A stretch of DNA of 64,000 nt from Ptiloglossa arizonensis. Taxonomy: Eukaryota > Arthropoda > Insecta > Hymenoptera > Colletidae. The notes below the pieces were generated by a model. The model was not told the DNA's origin, searched no databases, and saw only the letters and a program-made list of their open reading frames with translations. The stretch spans positions 38,996 through 102,995 of the forward strand of contig NW_027479534.1 of the NCBI RefSeq assembly GCF_051014685.1, read 5' to 3'. A program made the position numbers and the translations under genes. The number at the start of each line of letters is the position of its first letter. Position 1 is the stretch's first letter. This document shows positions 1 to 10,675 of the stretch, piece by piece.

Positions 1-175
1 TGCTCGAAACGAATAAATAGAGCGGCCTAGGGGAAAAGTACGCATTCCGTTGTCATCGGGCGAGTTTCTACTTTCAGATGCAACAGAAATTTTGCGGATT
101 AGTCAATCCGTTCGCGAGATATGGCAGTTTGGAGGTAAGAAACGCTTGAGAAACTCAAAATTTTCGAAGTTCTGA
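1..175 (+). repeat. First complete satellite monomer (phase reference)
   Basis: Reference unit used for all monomer positions given here. It belongs to the class with GAATAAATAG at 11-20, AGCGG at 21-25, an A at position 101 inside the dyad, and CGAAG instead of CGCAG at 165-169. The phase is arbitrary, because nothing in the sequence marks a biological start of the monomer. Confidence 0.95.
146..158. repeat. Second small inverted repeat in the monomer (representative copy)
   Basis: TTGAG-AAA-CTCAA has five-base arms that are perfect reverse complements around a three-base loop, at monomer positions 146-158. Classes with AAACACAAAA or AATCTCAAAA change the right arm or the loop. It lies 36 bp downstream of the CGGATTG dyad. 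Confidence 0.7.
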
Positions 176-201
176 TGCTCGACAAGCATAACTAGAACGG
201 T

Positions 202-1289
202 CTAGGGGAAAAGTACGCATACCGTTGTAATCGGGCGAGTTTCTACTTTCAGATGCAACAGAAATTTTGCCGATTGGTCAATCCGTTCGCGAGATATGGC
301 AGTTTGTAGGTAAGAAACGCTTGAGAAACTCAACATCTTCGCAGTTCTGATTCTCGAAACGAATAACTAGAACGGCCTAGGGGAAAAGTACGCATTCCGT
401 TGTCATCGGGCGAGTTTCTACTTTCAGATGCAACAGAAATTTTGCGGATTAGTCAATCCGTTCGCGAGATATGGCAGTTTGGAGGTAAGAAACGCTTGAG
501 AAACTCAAAATTTTCGCAGTTCAGATGCTCGAAACGAATAACTAGAACGGCCTAGGGGAAAAGTACGCATACCGTTGTAATCGGGCGAGTTTCTACTTTC
601 AGATGCAACAGAAATTTTGCGGATTGGTCAATCCGTTCGCGAGATATGGCAGTTTGTAGGTAAGAAGCGCTTGAGAAACTCAACATTTTCGCAGTTCTGA
701 TGCTCGAAACGAATAACTAGAGCGGCCTAGGGGAAAAGTACGCATTCCTTTGTAATCGGGCGAGTTTCTACTTTCAGATGCAACAGAAATTTTGCGGATT
801 GGTCAATCCGTTCGCCAGATATGGCAGTTTGGAGGTAAGAAACGCTTGAGAAACTCAAAATTTTCGCAGTTCTGATGCTCGAAACGAATAACTAGAACGG
901 ACTAGGGGAAAAGTACGCATACCGTTGTAATCGGGCGAGTTTCTACTTTCAGATGCAACAGAAATTTTGCCGATTGGTCAATCCGTTCGCGAGATATGGC
1001 AGTTTGTAGGTAAGAAACGCTTGAGAAACTCAACATCTTCGCAGTTCTGATTCTCGAAACGAATAACTAGAACGGCCTAGGGGAAAAGTACGCATTCCGT
1101 TGTCATCGGGCGAGTTTCTACTTTCAGATGCAACAGAAATTTTGCGGATTAGTCAATCCGTTCGCGAGATATGGCAGTTTGGAGGTAAGAAACGCTTGAG
1201 AAACTCAAAATTTTCGCAGTTCAGATGCTCGAAACGAATAACTAGAACGGCCTAGGGGAAAAGTACGCATACCGTTGTAATCGGGCGAC
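202..1289 (+). repeat. Period-700 bp (4-monomer) local tandem repeat
   Basis: Sequence from 202 onward matches sequence 700 bp downstream until about 1289. Rare markers fix the shift: TTCTCGAAAC (instead of TGCTCGAAAC) at 351 and 1051, and TTTGCCGATTGG at 266 and 966. The match breaks at the left where TCTAGG meets ACTAGG, and at the right where CGAG meets CGAC. This is a four-monomer duplication by in-register exchange. Confidence 0.85.
620..635. repeat. Short perfect dyad inside the monomer (representative copy)
   Basis: CGGATTG-GT-CAATCCG has seven-base arms that are exact reverse complements around two bases, at monomer positions 95-110. The arrangement is present in most monomers. Class variants alter it: A at position 101 (GGATTAGTC) shortens the arms to six, while GCGCATT, GCCGATT and GGATTTGTC change one arm or the centre. 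Short dyads that can form hairpins or cruciforms are reported in many centromeric satellites; a role here is inference. Confidence 0.8.
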
Positions 1290-1400
1290 TTTCTACTTTC
1301 AGATGCAACAGAAATTTTGCGGATTATTCAATCCGTTCGCGAGATATGGCAGTTTGGAAGTATGAAACACTTGAGAAACACAAAATTTTCGCAGTTCTGA

Positions 1401-2450
1401 TGCTCGAAACGAATAAATAGAGCGGCCTAGGGGAAAAGTACGCATACCGTTGTAATCGGGCGAGTTTCTACTTTCAGATGCATCAGAAATTTTGCGGATT
1501 GGTCAATCCGTTCGCCAGATATGGCAGTTTGGAGGTAAGAAACGCTTGAGAAACTCAAAATTTTCGCAGTTCTGATGCTCGAAACGAATAACTAGAACGG
1601 ACTAGGGGAAAAGTACGCATACCGTTGTAATCGGGCGAGTTTCTACTTTCAGATGCAACAGAAATTTTGCGGATTGGTCAATCCGTTCGCGAGATATGGC
1701 AGTTTGTAGGTAAGAAACGCTTGAGAAACTCAACATTTTCGCAGTTCTGATGCTCGAAACGAATAACTAGAACGGCCTAGGGGAAAAGTACGCATTCCGT
1801 TGTCATCGGGCGAGTTTCTACTTTCAGATGCAACAGAAATTTTGCGGATTAGTCAATCCGTTCGCGAGATATGGCAGTTTGGAGGTAAGAAACGCTTGAG
1901 AAACACAAAATTTTCGCAGTTCTGATGCTCGAAACGAATAAATAGAGCGGCCTAGGGGAAAAGTACGCATACCGTTGTAATCGGTCGAGTTTCTACTTTC
2001 AGATGCATCAGAAATTTTGCGGATTGGTCAATCCGTTCGCCAGATATGGCAGTTTGGAGGTAAGAAACGCTTGAGAAACTCAAAATTTTCGCAGTTCTGA
2101 TGCTCGAAACGAATAACTAGAACGGACTAGGGGAAAAGTACGCATACCGTTGTAATGGGGCGAGTTTCTACTTTCAGATGCAACAGAAATTTTGCGGATT
2201 GGTCAATCCGTTCGCGAGATATGGCAGTTTGTAGGTAAGAAACGCTTGAGAAACTCAAAATTTTCGCAGTTCTGATGCTCGAAACGAATAACTAGAACGG
2301 CCTAGGGGAAAAGTACGCATTCCGTTGTCATCGGGCGAGTTTCTACTTTCAGATGCAACAGAAATTTTGCGGATTAGTCAATCCGTTCGCGAGATATGGC
2401 AGTTTGGAGGTAAGAAACGCTTGAGAAACTCAAAATTTTCGAAGTTCTGA
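1401..2450 (+). repeat. Diverged 3-monomer (525 bp) repeat
   Basis: Three monomer classes occur in the same order at 1401/1576/1751 and again at 1926/2101/2276: an AATAG-CATCAG-CCAGAT class, an ACTAGG-GTAGG class and a CATTCCG-TCATCGG class. The two triplets differ at marked sites: CGGTCGAG at about 1983 against CGGGCGAG, TAATGGGG at about 2153, and AAACAC against AAACTC plus GAAGT near the end. They are an older duplication than the near-identical blocks elsewhere. Confidence 0.7.
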
Positions 2451-3850
2451 TGCTCGACAAGCATAACTAGAACGGTCTAGGGGAAAAGTACGCATACCGT
2501 TGTAATCGGGCGACTTTCTACTTTCAGATGCAACAGAAATTTTGCGCATTGGTCAATCCGTTCGCGAGATATGGCAGTTTGGAGGTAAGAAAAGCTTGAG
2601 AAACTCAAAATTTTCGCAGTTCAGATGCTCGAAACGAATAACTAGAACGGCCTAGGGGAAAAGTACGCATACCGTTGTAATCGGGCGACTTTCTACTTTC
2701 AGATGCAACAGAAATTTTGCGGATTGGTCAATCCGTTCGCGAGATATGGCAGTTTGGAAGTATGAAACACTTGAGAAACACAAAAGTTTCGCAGTTCTGA
2801 TGCTCGAAACGAATAAATAGAGCGGCCTAGGGGAAAAGTACGCATACCGTTGTAATCGGGCGAGTTTCTACTTTCAGATGCATCAGAAATTTTGCGGATT
2901 GGTCAATCCGTTCGCCAGATATGGCAGTTTGGAGGTAAGAAACGCTTGAGAAACTCAAAATTTTCGCAGTTCTGATGCTCGAAACGAATAAATAGAGCGG
3001 CCTAGGGGAAAAGTACGCATACCGTTGTAATCGGGCGAGTTTCTACTTTCAGATGCATCAGAAATTTTGCGGATTGGTCAATCCGTTCGCCAGATATGGC
3101 AGTTTGGAGGTAAGAAACGCTTGAGAAACTCAAAATTTTCGCAGTTCTGATGCTCGAAACGAATAACTAGAACGGACTAGGGGAAAAGTACGCATACCGT
3201 TGTAATCGGGCGAGTTTCTACTTTCAGATGCAACAGAAATTTTGCGGATTGGTCAATCCGTTCGCGAGATATGGCAGTTTGTAGGTAAGAAACGCTTGAG
3301 AAACTCAACATTTTCGCAGTTCTGATGCTCGAAACGAATAACTAGAACGGCCTAGGGGAAAAGTACGCATTCCGTTGTCATCGGGCGAGTTTCTACTTTC
3401 AGATGCAACAGAAATTTTGCGGATTAGTCAATCCGTTCGCGAGATATGGCAGTTTGGAGGTAAGAAACGCTTGAGAAACACAAAATTTTCGCAGTTCTGA
3501 TGCTCGAAACGAATAAATAGAGCGGCCTAGGGGAAAAGTACGCATACCGTTGTAATCGGTCGAGTTTCTACTTTCAGATGCATCAGAAATTTTGCGGATT
3601 GGTCAATCCGTTCGCCAGATATGGCAGTTTGGAGGTAAGAAACGCTTGAGAAACTCAAAATTTTCGCAGTTCTGATGCTCGAAACGAATAACTAGAACGG
3701 ACTAGGGGAAAAGTACGCATACCGTTGTAATGGGGCGAGTTTCTACTTTCAGATGCAACAGAAATTTTGCGGATTGGTCAATCCGTTCGCGAGATATGGC
3801 AGTTTGTAGGTAAGAAACGCTTGAGAAACTCAAAATTTTCGCAGTTCTGA

Positions 3851-4025
3851 TGCTCGAAACGAATAACTAGAACGGCCTAGGGGAAAAGTACGCATACCGT
3901 TGTAATCGGGCGACTTTCTACTTTCAGATGCAACAGAAATTTTGCGCATTGGTCAATCCGTTCGCGAGATATGGCAGTTTGGAGGTAAGAAAAGCTTGAG
4001 AAACTCAAAATTTTCGCAGTTCAGA
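3851..4025 (+). repeat. Hybrid monomer at a one-monomer deletion junction
   Basis: The 5' part (GAAACGAATAAC, CCTAGG) matches the monomer class found at 6476. The part from monomer position 46 onward (CATACCG, CGAC, TTTGCGCATT, AAAGC) matches the class at 6651. Exchange therefore fell between about 3877 and 3896, joining homologous positions of two adjacent monomers and removing 175 bp. Confidence 0.85.
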
Positions 4026-4769
4026 TGCTCGAAACGAATAACTAGAACGGCCTAGGGGAAAAGTACGCATACCGTTGTAATCGGGCGACTTTCTACTTTC
4101 AGATGCAACAGAAATTTTGCGGATTGGTCAATCCGTTCGCGAGATATGGCAGTTTGGAAGTATGAAACACTTGAGAAACACAAAAGTTTCGCAGTTCTGA
4201 TGCTCGAAACGAATAAATAGAGCGGCCTAGGGGAAAAGTACGCATACCGTTGTAATCGGGCGAGTTTCTACTTTCAGATGCATCAGAAATTTTGCGGATT
4301 GGTCAATCCGTTCGCCAGATATGGCAGTTTGGAGGTAAGAAACGCTTGAGAAACTCAAAATTTTCGCAGTTCTGATGCTCGAAACGAATAACTAGAACGG
4401 ACTAGGGGAAAAGTACGCATACCGTTGTAATCGGGCGAGTTTCTACTTTCAGATGCAACAGAAATTTTGCGGATTGGTCAATCCGTTCGCCAGATATGGC
4501 AGTTTGGAGGTAAGAAACGCTTGAGAAACACAAAATTTTCGCAGTTCTGATGCTCGACAAGCATAACTAGAACGGTCTAGGGGAAAAGTACGCATACCGT
4601 TGTAATCGGGCGAGTTTCTACTTTCAGATGCAACAGAAATTTTGCGGATTGGTCAATCCGTTCGCGAGATATGGCAGTTTGTAGGTAAGAAGCGCTTGAG
4701 AAACTCAACATTTTCGCAGTTCTGATGCTCGACACGAATAACTAGAGCGGCCTAGGGGAAAAGTACGCA

Positions 4770-4786
4770 TTCCGTTGTAATCGGGC
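4770..4786 (+). promoter_or_regulatory. CENP-B-box-like 17-mer (8 of 9 core bases)
   Basis: TTCCGTTGTAATCGGGC compared with the mammalian CENP-B box core N-TTCG-NNNN-A-NN-CGGG-N keeps A and CGGG and three of TTCG (TCCG here). The same version recurs at 7570, 10370 and 13170, once per 16-mer HOR copy, in the monomer class starting GACACG, and again at 15270 and 17370 in the 12-mer family. Most other monomers have ACCG (7 of 9), or TCCG followed by TCATCGGG, which loses the central A (7 of 9). The match is seen in the sequence; binding by any CENP-B-like protein is speculation. Confidence 0.35.
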
Positions 4787-5075
4787 GAGTTTCTACTTTC
4801 AGATGCAACAGAAATTTTGCGGATTGGTCAATCCGTTCGCGAGATATGGCAGTTTGGAAGAAAGAATAGCTTGAGAAACTCAAAATTTTCGCAGGTCTGA
4901 TGCTCGAAACGAATAACTAGAACGGACTAAGGGAAAAGTACGCATACCGTTGTAATCGGGCGACTTTCTACTTTCAGATGCAACAGAAATTTTGCGGATT
5001 GGTCAATCCGTTCGCGAGATATGGCAGTTTGGAGGTAAGAAACGCTTGAGAAACTCAAAATTTTCGAAGTTCTGA

Positions 5076-7875
5076 TGCTCGACAAGCATAACTAGAACGG
5101 TCTAGGGGAAAAGTACGCATACCGTTGTAATCGGGCGACTTTCTACTTTCAGATGCAACAGAAATTTTGCGCATTGGTCAATCCGTTCGCGAGATATGGC
5201 AGTTTGGAGGTAAGAAAAGCTTGAGAAACTCAAAATTTTCGCAGTTCAGATGCTCGAAACGAATAACTAGAACGGCCTAGGGGAAAAGTACGCATACCGT
5301 TGTAATCGGGCGACTTTCTACTTTCAGATGCAACAGAAATTTTGCGGATTGGTCAATCCGTTCGCGAGATATGGCAGTTTGGAAGTATGAAACACTTGAG
5401 AAACACAAAAGTTTCGCAGTTCTGATGCTCGAAACGAATAAATAGAGCGGCCTAGGGGAAAAGTACGCATACCGTTGTAATCGGGCGAGTTTCTACTTTC
5501 AGATGCATCAGAAATTTTGCGGATTGGTCAATCCGTTCGCCAGATATGGCAGTTTGGAGGTAAGAAACGCTTGAGAAACTCAAAATTTTCGCAGTTCTGA
5601 TGCTCGAAACGAATAAATAGAGCGGCCTAGGGGAAAAGTACGCATACCGTTGTAATCGGGCGAGTTTCTACTTTCAGATGCATCAGAAATTTTGCGGATT
5701 GGTCAATCCGTTCGCCAGATATGGCAGTTTGGAGGTAAGAAACGCTTGAGAAACTCAAAATTTTCGCAGTTCTGATGCTCGAAACGAATAACTAGAACGG
5801 ACTAGGGGAAAAGTACGCATACCGTTGTAATCGGGCGAGTTTCTACTTTCAGATGCAACAGAAATTTTGCGGATTGGTCAATCCGTTCGCGAGATATGGC
5901 AGTTTGTAGGTAAGAAACGCTTGAGAAACTCAACATTTTCGCAGTTCTGATGCTCGAAACGAATAACTAGAACGGCCTAGGGGAAAAGTACGCATTCCGT
6001 TGTCATCGGGCGAGTTTCTACTTTCAGATGCAACAGAAATTTTGCGGATTAGTCAATCCGTTCGCGAGATATGGCAGTTTGGAGGTAAGAAACGCTTGAG
6101 AAACACAAAATTTTCGCAGTTCTGATGCTCGAAACGAATAAATAGAGCGGCCTAGGGGAAAAGTACGCATACCGTTGTAATCGGTCGAGTTTCTACTTTC
6201 AGATGCATCAGAAATTTTGCGGATTGGTCAATCCGTTCGCCAGATATGGCAGTTTGGAGGTAAGAAACGCTTGAGAAACTCAAAATTTTCGCAGTTCTGA
6301 TGCTCGAAACGAATAACTAGAACGGACTAGGGGAAAAGTACGCATACCGTTGTAATGGGGCGAGTTTCTACTTTCAGATGCAACAGAAATTTTGCGGATT
6401 GGTCAATCCGTTCGCGAGATATGGCAGTTTGTAGGTAAGAAACGCTTGAGAAACTCAAAATTTTCGCAGTTCTGATGCTCGAAACGAATAACTAGAACGG
6501 CCTAGGGGAAAAGTACGCATTCCGTTGTCATCGGGCGAGTTTCTACTTTCAGATGCAACAGAAATTTTGCGGATTAGTCAATCCGTTCGCGAGATATGGC
6601 AGTTTGGAGGTAAGAAACGCTTGAGAAACTCAAAATTTTCGAAGTTCTGATGCTCGACAAGCATAACTAGAACGGTCTAGGGGAAAAGTACGCATACCGT
6701 TGTAATCGGGCGACTTTCTACTTTCAGATGCAACAGAAATTTTGCGCATTGGTCAATCCGTTCGCGAGATATGGCAGTTTGGAGGTAAGAAAAGCTTGAG
6801 AAACTCAAAATTTTCGCAGTTCAGATGCTCGAAACGAATAACTAGAACGGCCTAGGGGAAAAGTACGCATACCGTTGTAATCGGGCGACTTTCTACTTTC
6901 AGATGCAACAGAAATTTTGCGGATTGGTCAATCCGTTCGCGAGATATGGCAGTTTGGAAGTATGAAACACTTGAGAAACACAAAAGTTTCGCAGTTCTGA
7001 TGCTCGAAACGAATAAATAGAGCGGCCTAGGGGAAAAGTACGCATACCGTTGTAATCGGGCGAGTTTCTACTTTCAGATGCATCAGAAATTTTGCGGATT
7101 GGTCAATCCGTTCGCCAGATATGGCAGTTTGGAGGTAAGAAACGCTTGAGAAACTCAAAATTTTCGCAGTTCTGATGCTCGAAACGAATAACTAGAACGG
7201 ACTAGGGGAAAAGTACGCATACCGTTGTAATCGGGCGAGTTTCTACTTTCAGATGCAACAGAAATTTTGCGGATTGGTCAATCCGTTCGCCAGATATGGC
7301 AGTTTGGAGGTAAGAAACGCTTGAGAAACACAAAATTTTCGCAGTTCTGATGCTCGACAAGCATAACTAGAACGGTCTAGGGGAAAAGTACGCATACCGT
7401 TGTAATCGGGCGAGTTTCTACTTTCAGATGCAACAGAAATTTTGCGGATTGGTCAATCCGTTCGCGAGATATGGCAGTTTGTAGGTAAGAAGCGCTTGAG
7501 AAACTCAACATTTTCGCAGTTCTGATGCTCGACACGAATAACTAGAGCGGCCTAGGGGAAAAGTACGCATTCCGTTGTAATCGGGCGAGTTTCTACTTTC
7601 AGATGCAACAGAAATTTTGCGGATTGGTCAATCCGTTCGCGAGATATGGCAGTTTGGAAGAAAGAATAGCTTGAGAAACTCAAAATTTTCGCAGGTCTGA
7701 TGCTCGAAACGAATAACTAGAACGGACTAAGGGAAAAGTACGCATACCGTTGTAATCGGGCGACTTTCTACTTTCAGATGCAACAGAAATTTTGCGGATT
7801 GGTCAATCCGTTCGCGAGATATGGCAGTTTGGAGGTAAGAAACGCTTGAGAAACTCAAAATTTTCGAAGTTCTGA
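5076..7875 (+). repeat. HOR-16 copy 2, complete
   Basis: Sixteen monomers starting at 5076, 5251, 5426 and so on to 7701. In order: GACAAG/GCGCATT; GGAAGTATG; two AATAG-CATCAG units; ACTAGG-GTAGG; CATTCCG-TCATCGG; AATAG-CGGTCGAG; ACTAGG-TAATGGGG; CATTCCG-TCATCGG ending in CGAAGT; a second GACAAG/GCGCATT; GGAAGTATG; AATAG-CATCAG; ACTAGG-CCAGAT ending AAACAC; GACAAG-TCTAGG-GTAGG; GACACG-CATTCCG-GGAAGAAAG; ACTAAG. This is the clearest reference copy of the unit. Confidence 0.9.
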
Positions 7876-10675
7876 TGCTCGACAAGCATAACTAGAACGG
7901 TCTAGGGGAAAAGTACGCATACCGTTGTAATCGGGCGACTTTCTACTTTCAGATGCAACAGAAATTTTGCGCATTGGTCAATCCGTTCGCGAGATATGGC
8001 AGTTTGGAGGTAAGAAAAGCTTGAGAAACTCAAAATTTTCGCAGTTCAGATGCTCGAAACGAATAACTAGAACGGCCTAGGGGAAAAGTACGCATACCGT
8101 TGTAATCGGGCGACTTTCTACTTTCAGATGCAACAGAAATTTTGCGGATTGGTCAATCCGTTCGCGAGATATGGCAGTTTGGAAGTATGAAACACTTGAG
8201 AAACACAAAAGTTTCGCAGTTCTGATGCTCGAAACGAATAAATAGAGCGGCCTAGGGGAAAAGTACGCATACCGTTGTAATCGGGCGAGTTTCTACTTTC
8301 AGATGCATCAGAAATTTTGCGGATTGGTCAATCCGTTCGCCAGATATGGCAGTTTGGAGGTAAGAAACGCTTGAGAAACTCAAAATTTTCGCAGTTCTGA
8401 TGCTCGAAACGAATAAATAGAGCGGCCTAGGGGAAAAGTACGCATACCGTTGTAATCGGGCGAGTTTCTACTTTCAGATGCATCAGAAATTTTGCGGATT
8501 GGTCAATCCGTTCGCCAGATATGGCAGTTTGGAGGTAAGAAACGCTTGAGAAACTCAAAATTTTCGCAGTTCTGATGCTCGAAACGAATAACTAGAACGG
8601 ACTAGGGGAAAAGTACGCATACCGTTGTAATCGGGCGAGTTTCTACTTTCAGATGCAACAGAAATTTTGCGGATTGGTCAATCCGTTCGCGAGATATGGC
8701 AGTTTGTAGGTAAGAAACGCTTGAGAAACTCAACATTTTCGCAGTTCTGATGCTCGAAACGAATAACTAGAACGGCCTAGGGGAAAAGTACGCATTCCGT
8801 TGTCATCGGGCGAGTTTCTACTTTCAGATGCAACAGAAATTTTGCGGATTAGTCAATCCGTTCGCGAGATATGGCAGTTTGGAGGTAAGAAACGCTTGAG
8901 AAACACAAAATTTTCGCAGTTCTGATGCTCGAAACGAATAAATAGAGCGGCCTAGGGGAAAAGTACGCATACCGTTGTAATCGGTCGAGTTTCTACTTTC
9001 AGATGCATCAGAAATTTTGCGGATTGGTCAATCCGTTCGCCAGATATGGCAGTTTGGAGGTAAGAAACGCTTGAGAAACTCAAAATTTTCGCAGTTCTGA
9101 TGCTCGAAACGAATAACTAGAACGGACTAGGGGAAAAGTACGCATACCGTTGTAATGGGGCGAGTTTCTACTTTCAGATGCAACAGAAATTTTGCGGATT
9201 GGTCAATCCGTTCGCGAGATATGGCAGTTTGTAGGTAAGAAACGCTTGAGAAACTCAAAATTTTCGCAGTTCTGATGCTCGAAACGAATAACTAGAACGG
9301 CCTAGGGGAAAAGTACGCATTCCGTTGTCATCGGGCGAGTTTCTACTTTCAGATGCAACAGAAATTTTGCGGATTAGTCAATCCGTTCGCGAGATATGGC
9401 AGTTTGGAGGTAAGAAACGCTTGAGAAACTCAAAATTTTCGAAGTTCTGATGCTCGACAAGCATAACTAGAACGGTCTAGGGGAAAAGTACGCATACCGT
9501 TGTAATCGGGCGACTTTCTACTTTCAGATGCAACAGAAATTTTGCGCATTGGTCAATCCGTTCGCGAGATATGGCAGTTTGGAGGTAAGAAAAGCTTGAG
9601 AAACTCAAAATTTTCGCAGTTCAGATGCTCGAAACGAATAACTAGAACGGCCTAGGGGAAAAGTACGCATACCGTTGTAATCGGGCGACTTTCTACTTTC
9701 AGATGCAACAGAAATTTTGCGGATTGGTCAATCCGTTCGCGAGATATGGCAGTTTGGAAGTATGAAACACTTGAGAAACACAAAAGTTTCGCAGTTCTGA
9801 TGCTCGAAACGAATAAATAGAGCGGCCTAGGGGAAAAGTACGCATACCGTTGTAATCGGGCGAGTTTCTACTTTCAGATGCATCAGAAATTTTGCGGATT
9901 GGTCAATCCGTTCGCCAGATATGGCAGTTTGGAGGTAAGAAACGCTTGAGAAACTCAAAATTTTCGCAGTTCTGATGCTCGAAACGAATAACTAGAACGG
10001 ACTAGGGGAAAAGTACGCATACCGTTGTAATCGGGCGAGTTTCTACTTTCAGATGCAACAGAAATTTTGCGGATTGGTCAATCCGTTCGCCAGATATGGC
10101 AGTTTGGAGGTAAGAAACGCTTGAGAAACACAAAATTTTCGCAGTTCTGATGCTCGACAAGCATAACTAGAACGGTCTAGGGGAAAAGTACGCATACCGT
10201 TGTAATCGGGCGAGTTTCTACTTTCAGATGCAACAGAAATTTTGCGGATTGGTCAATCCGTTCGCGAGATATGGCAGTTTGTAGGTAAGAAGCGCTTGAG
10301 AAACTCAACATTTTCGCAGTTCTGATGCTCGACACGAATAACTAGAGCGGCCTAGGGGAAAAGTACGCATTCCGTTGTAATCGGGCGAGTTTCTACTTTC
10401 AGATGCAACAGAAATTTTGCGGATTGGTCAATCCGTTCGCGAGATATGGCAGTTTGGAAGAAAGAATAGCTTGAGAAACTCAAAATTTTCGCAGGTCTGA
10501 TGCTCGAAACGAATAACTAGAACGGACTAAGGGAAAAGTACGCATACCGTTGTAATCGGGCGACTTTCTACTTTCAGATGCAACAGAAATTTTGCGGATT
10601 GGTCAATCCGTTCGCGAGATATGGCAGTTTGGAGGTAAGAAACGCTTGAGAAACTCAAAATTTTCGAAGTTCTGA
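7876..10675 (+). repeat. HOR-16 copy 3, complete
   Basis: Same sixteen monomer classes in the same order as 5076-7875. I found no substitution or indel between the two by eye, which implies very recent duplication or strong homogenisation. Confidence 0.9.

Larger units (their letters stand above)
2451..5075 (+). repeat. HOR-16 copy 1, short form with 15 monomers
   Basis: Aligned with the next copy at an offset of 2625 bp up to about 3880 and at 2800 bp after about 3896, so exactly one monomer is missing. The missing unit is replaced by a hybrid monomer at 3851-4025. Confidence 0.88.
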
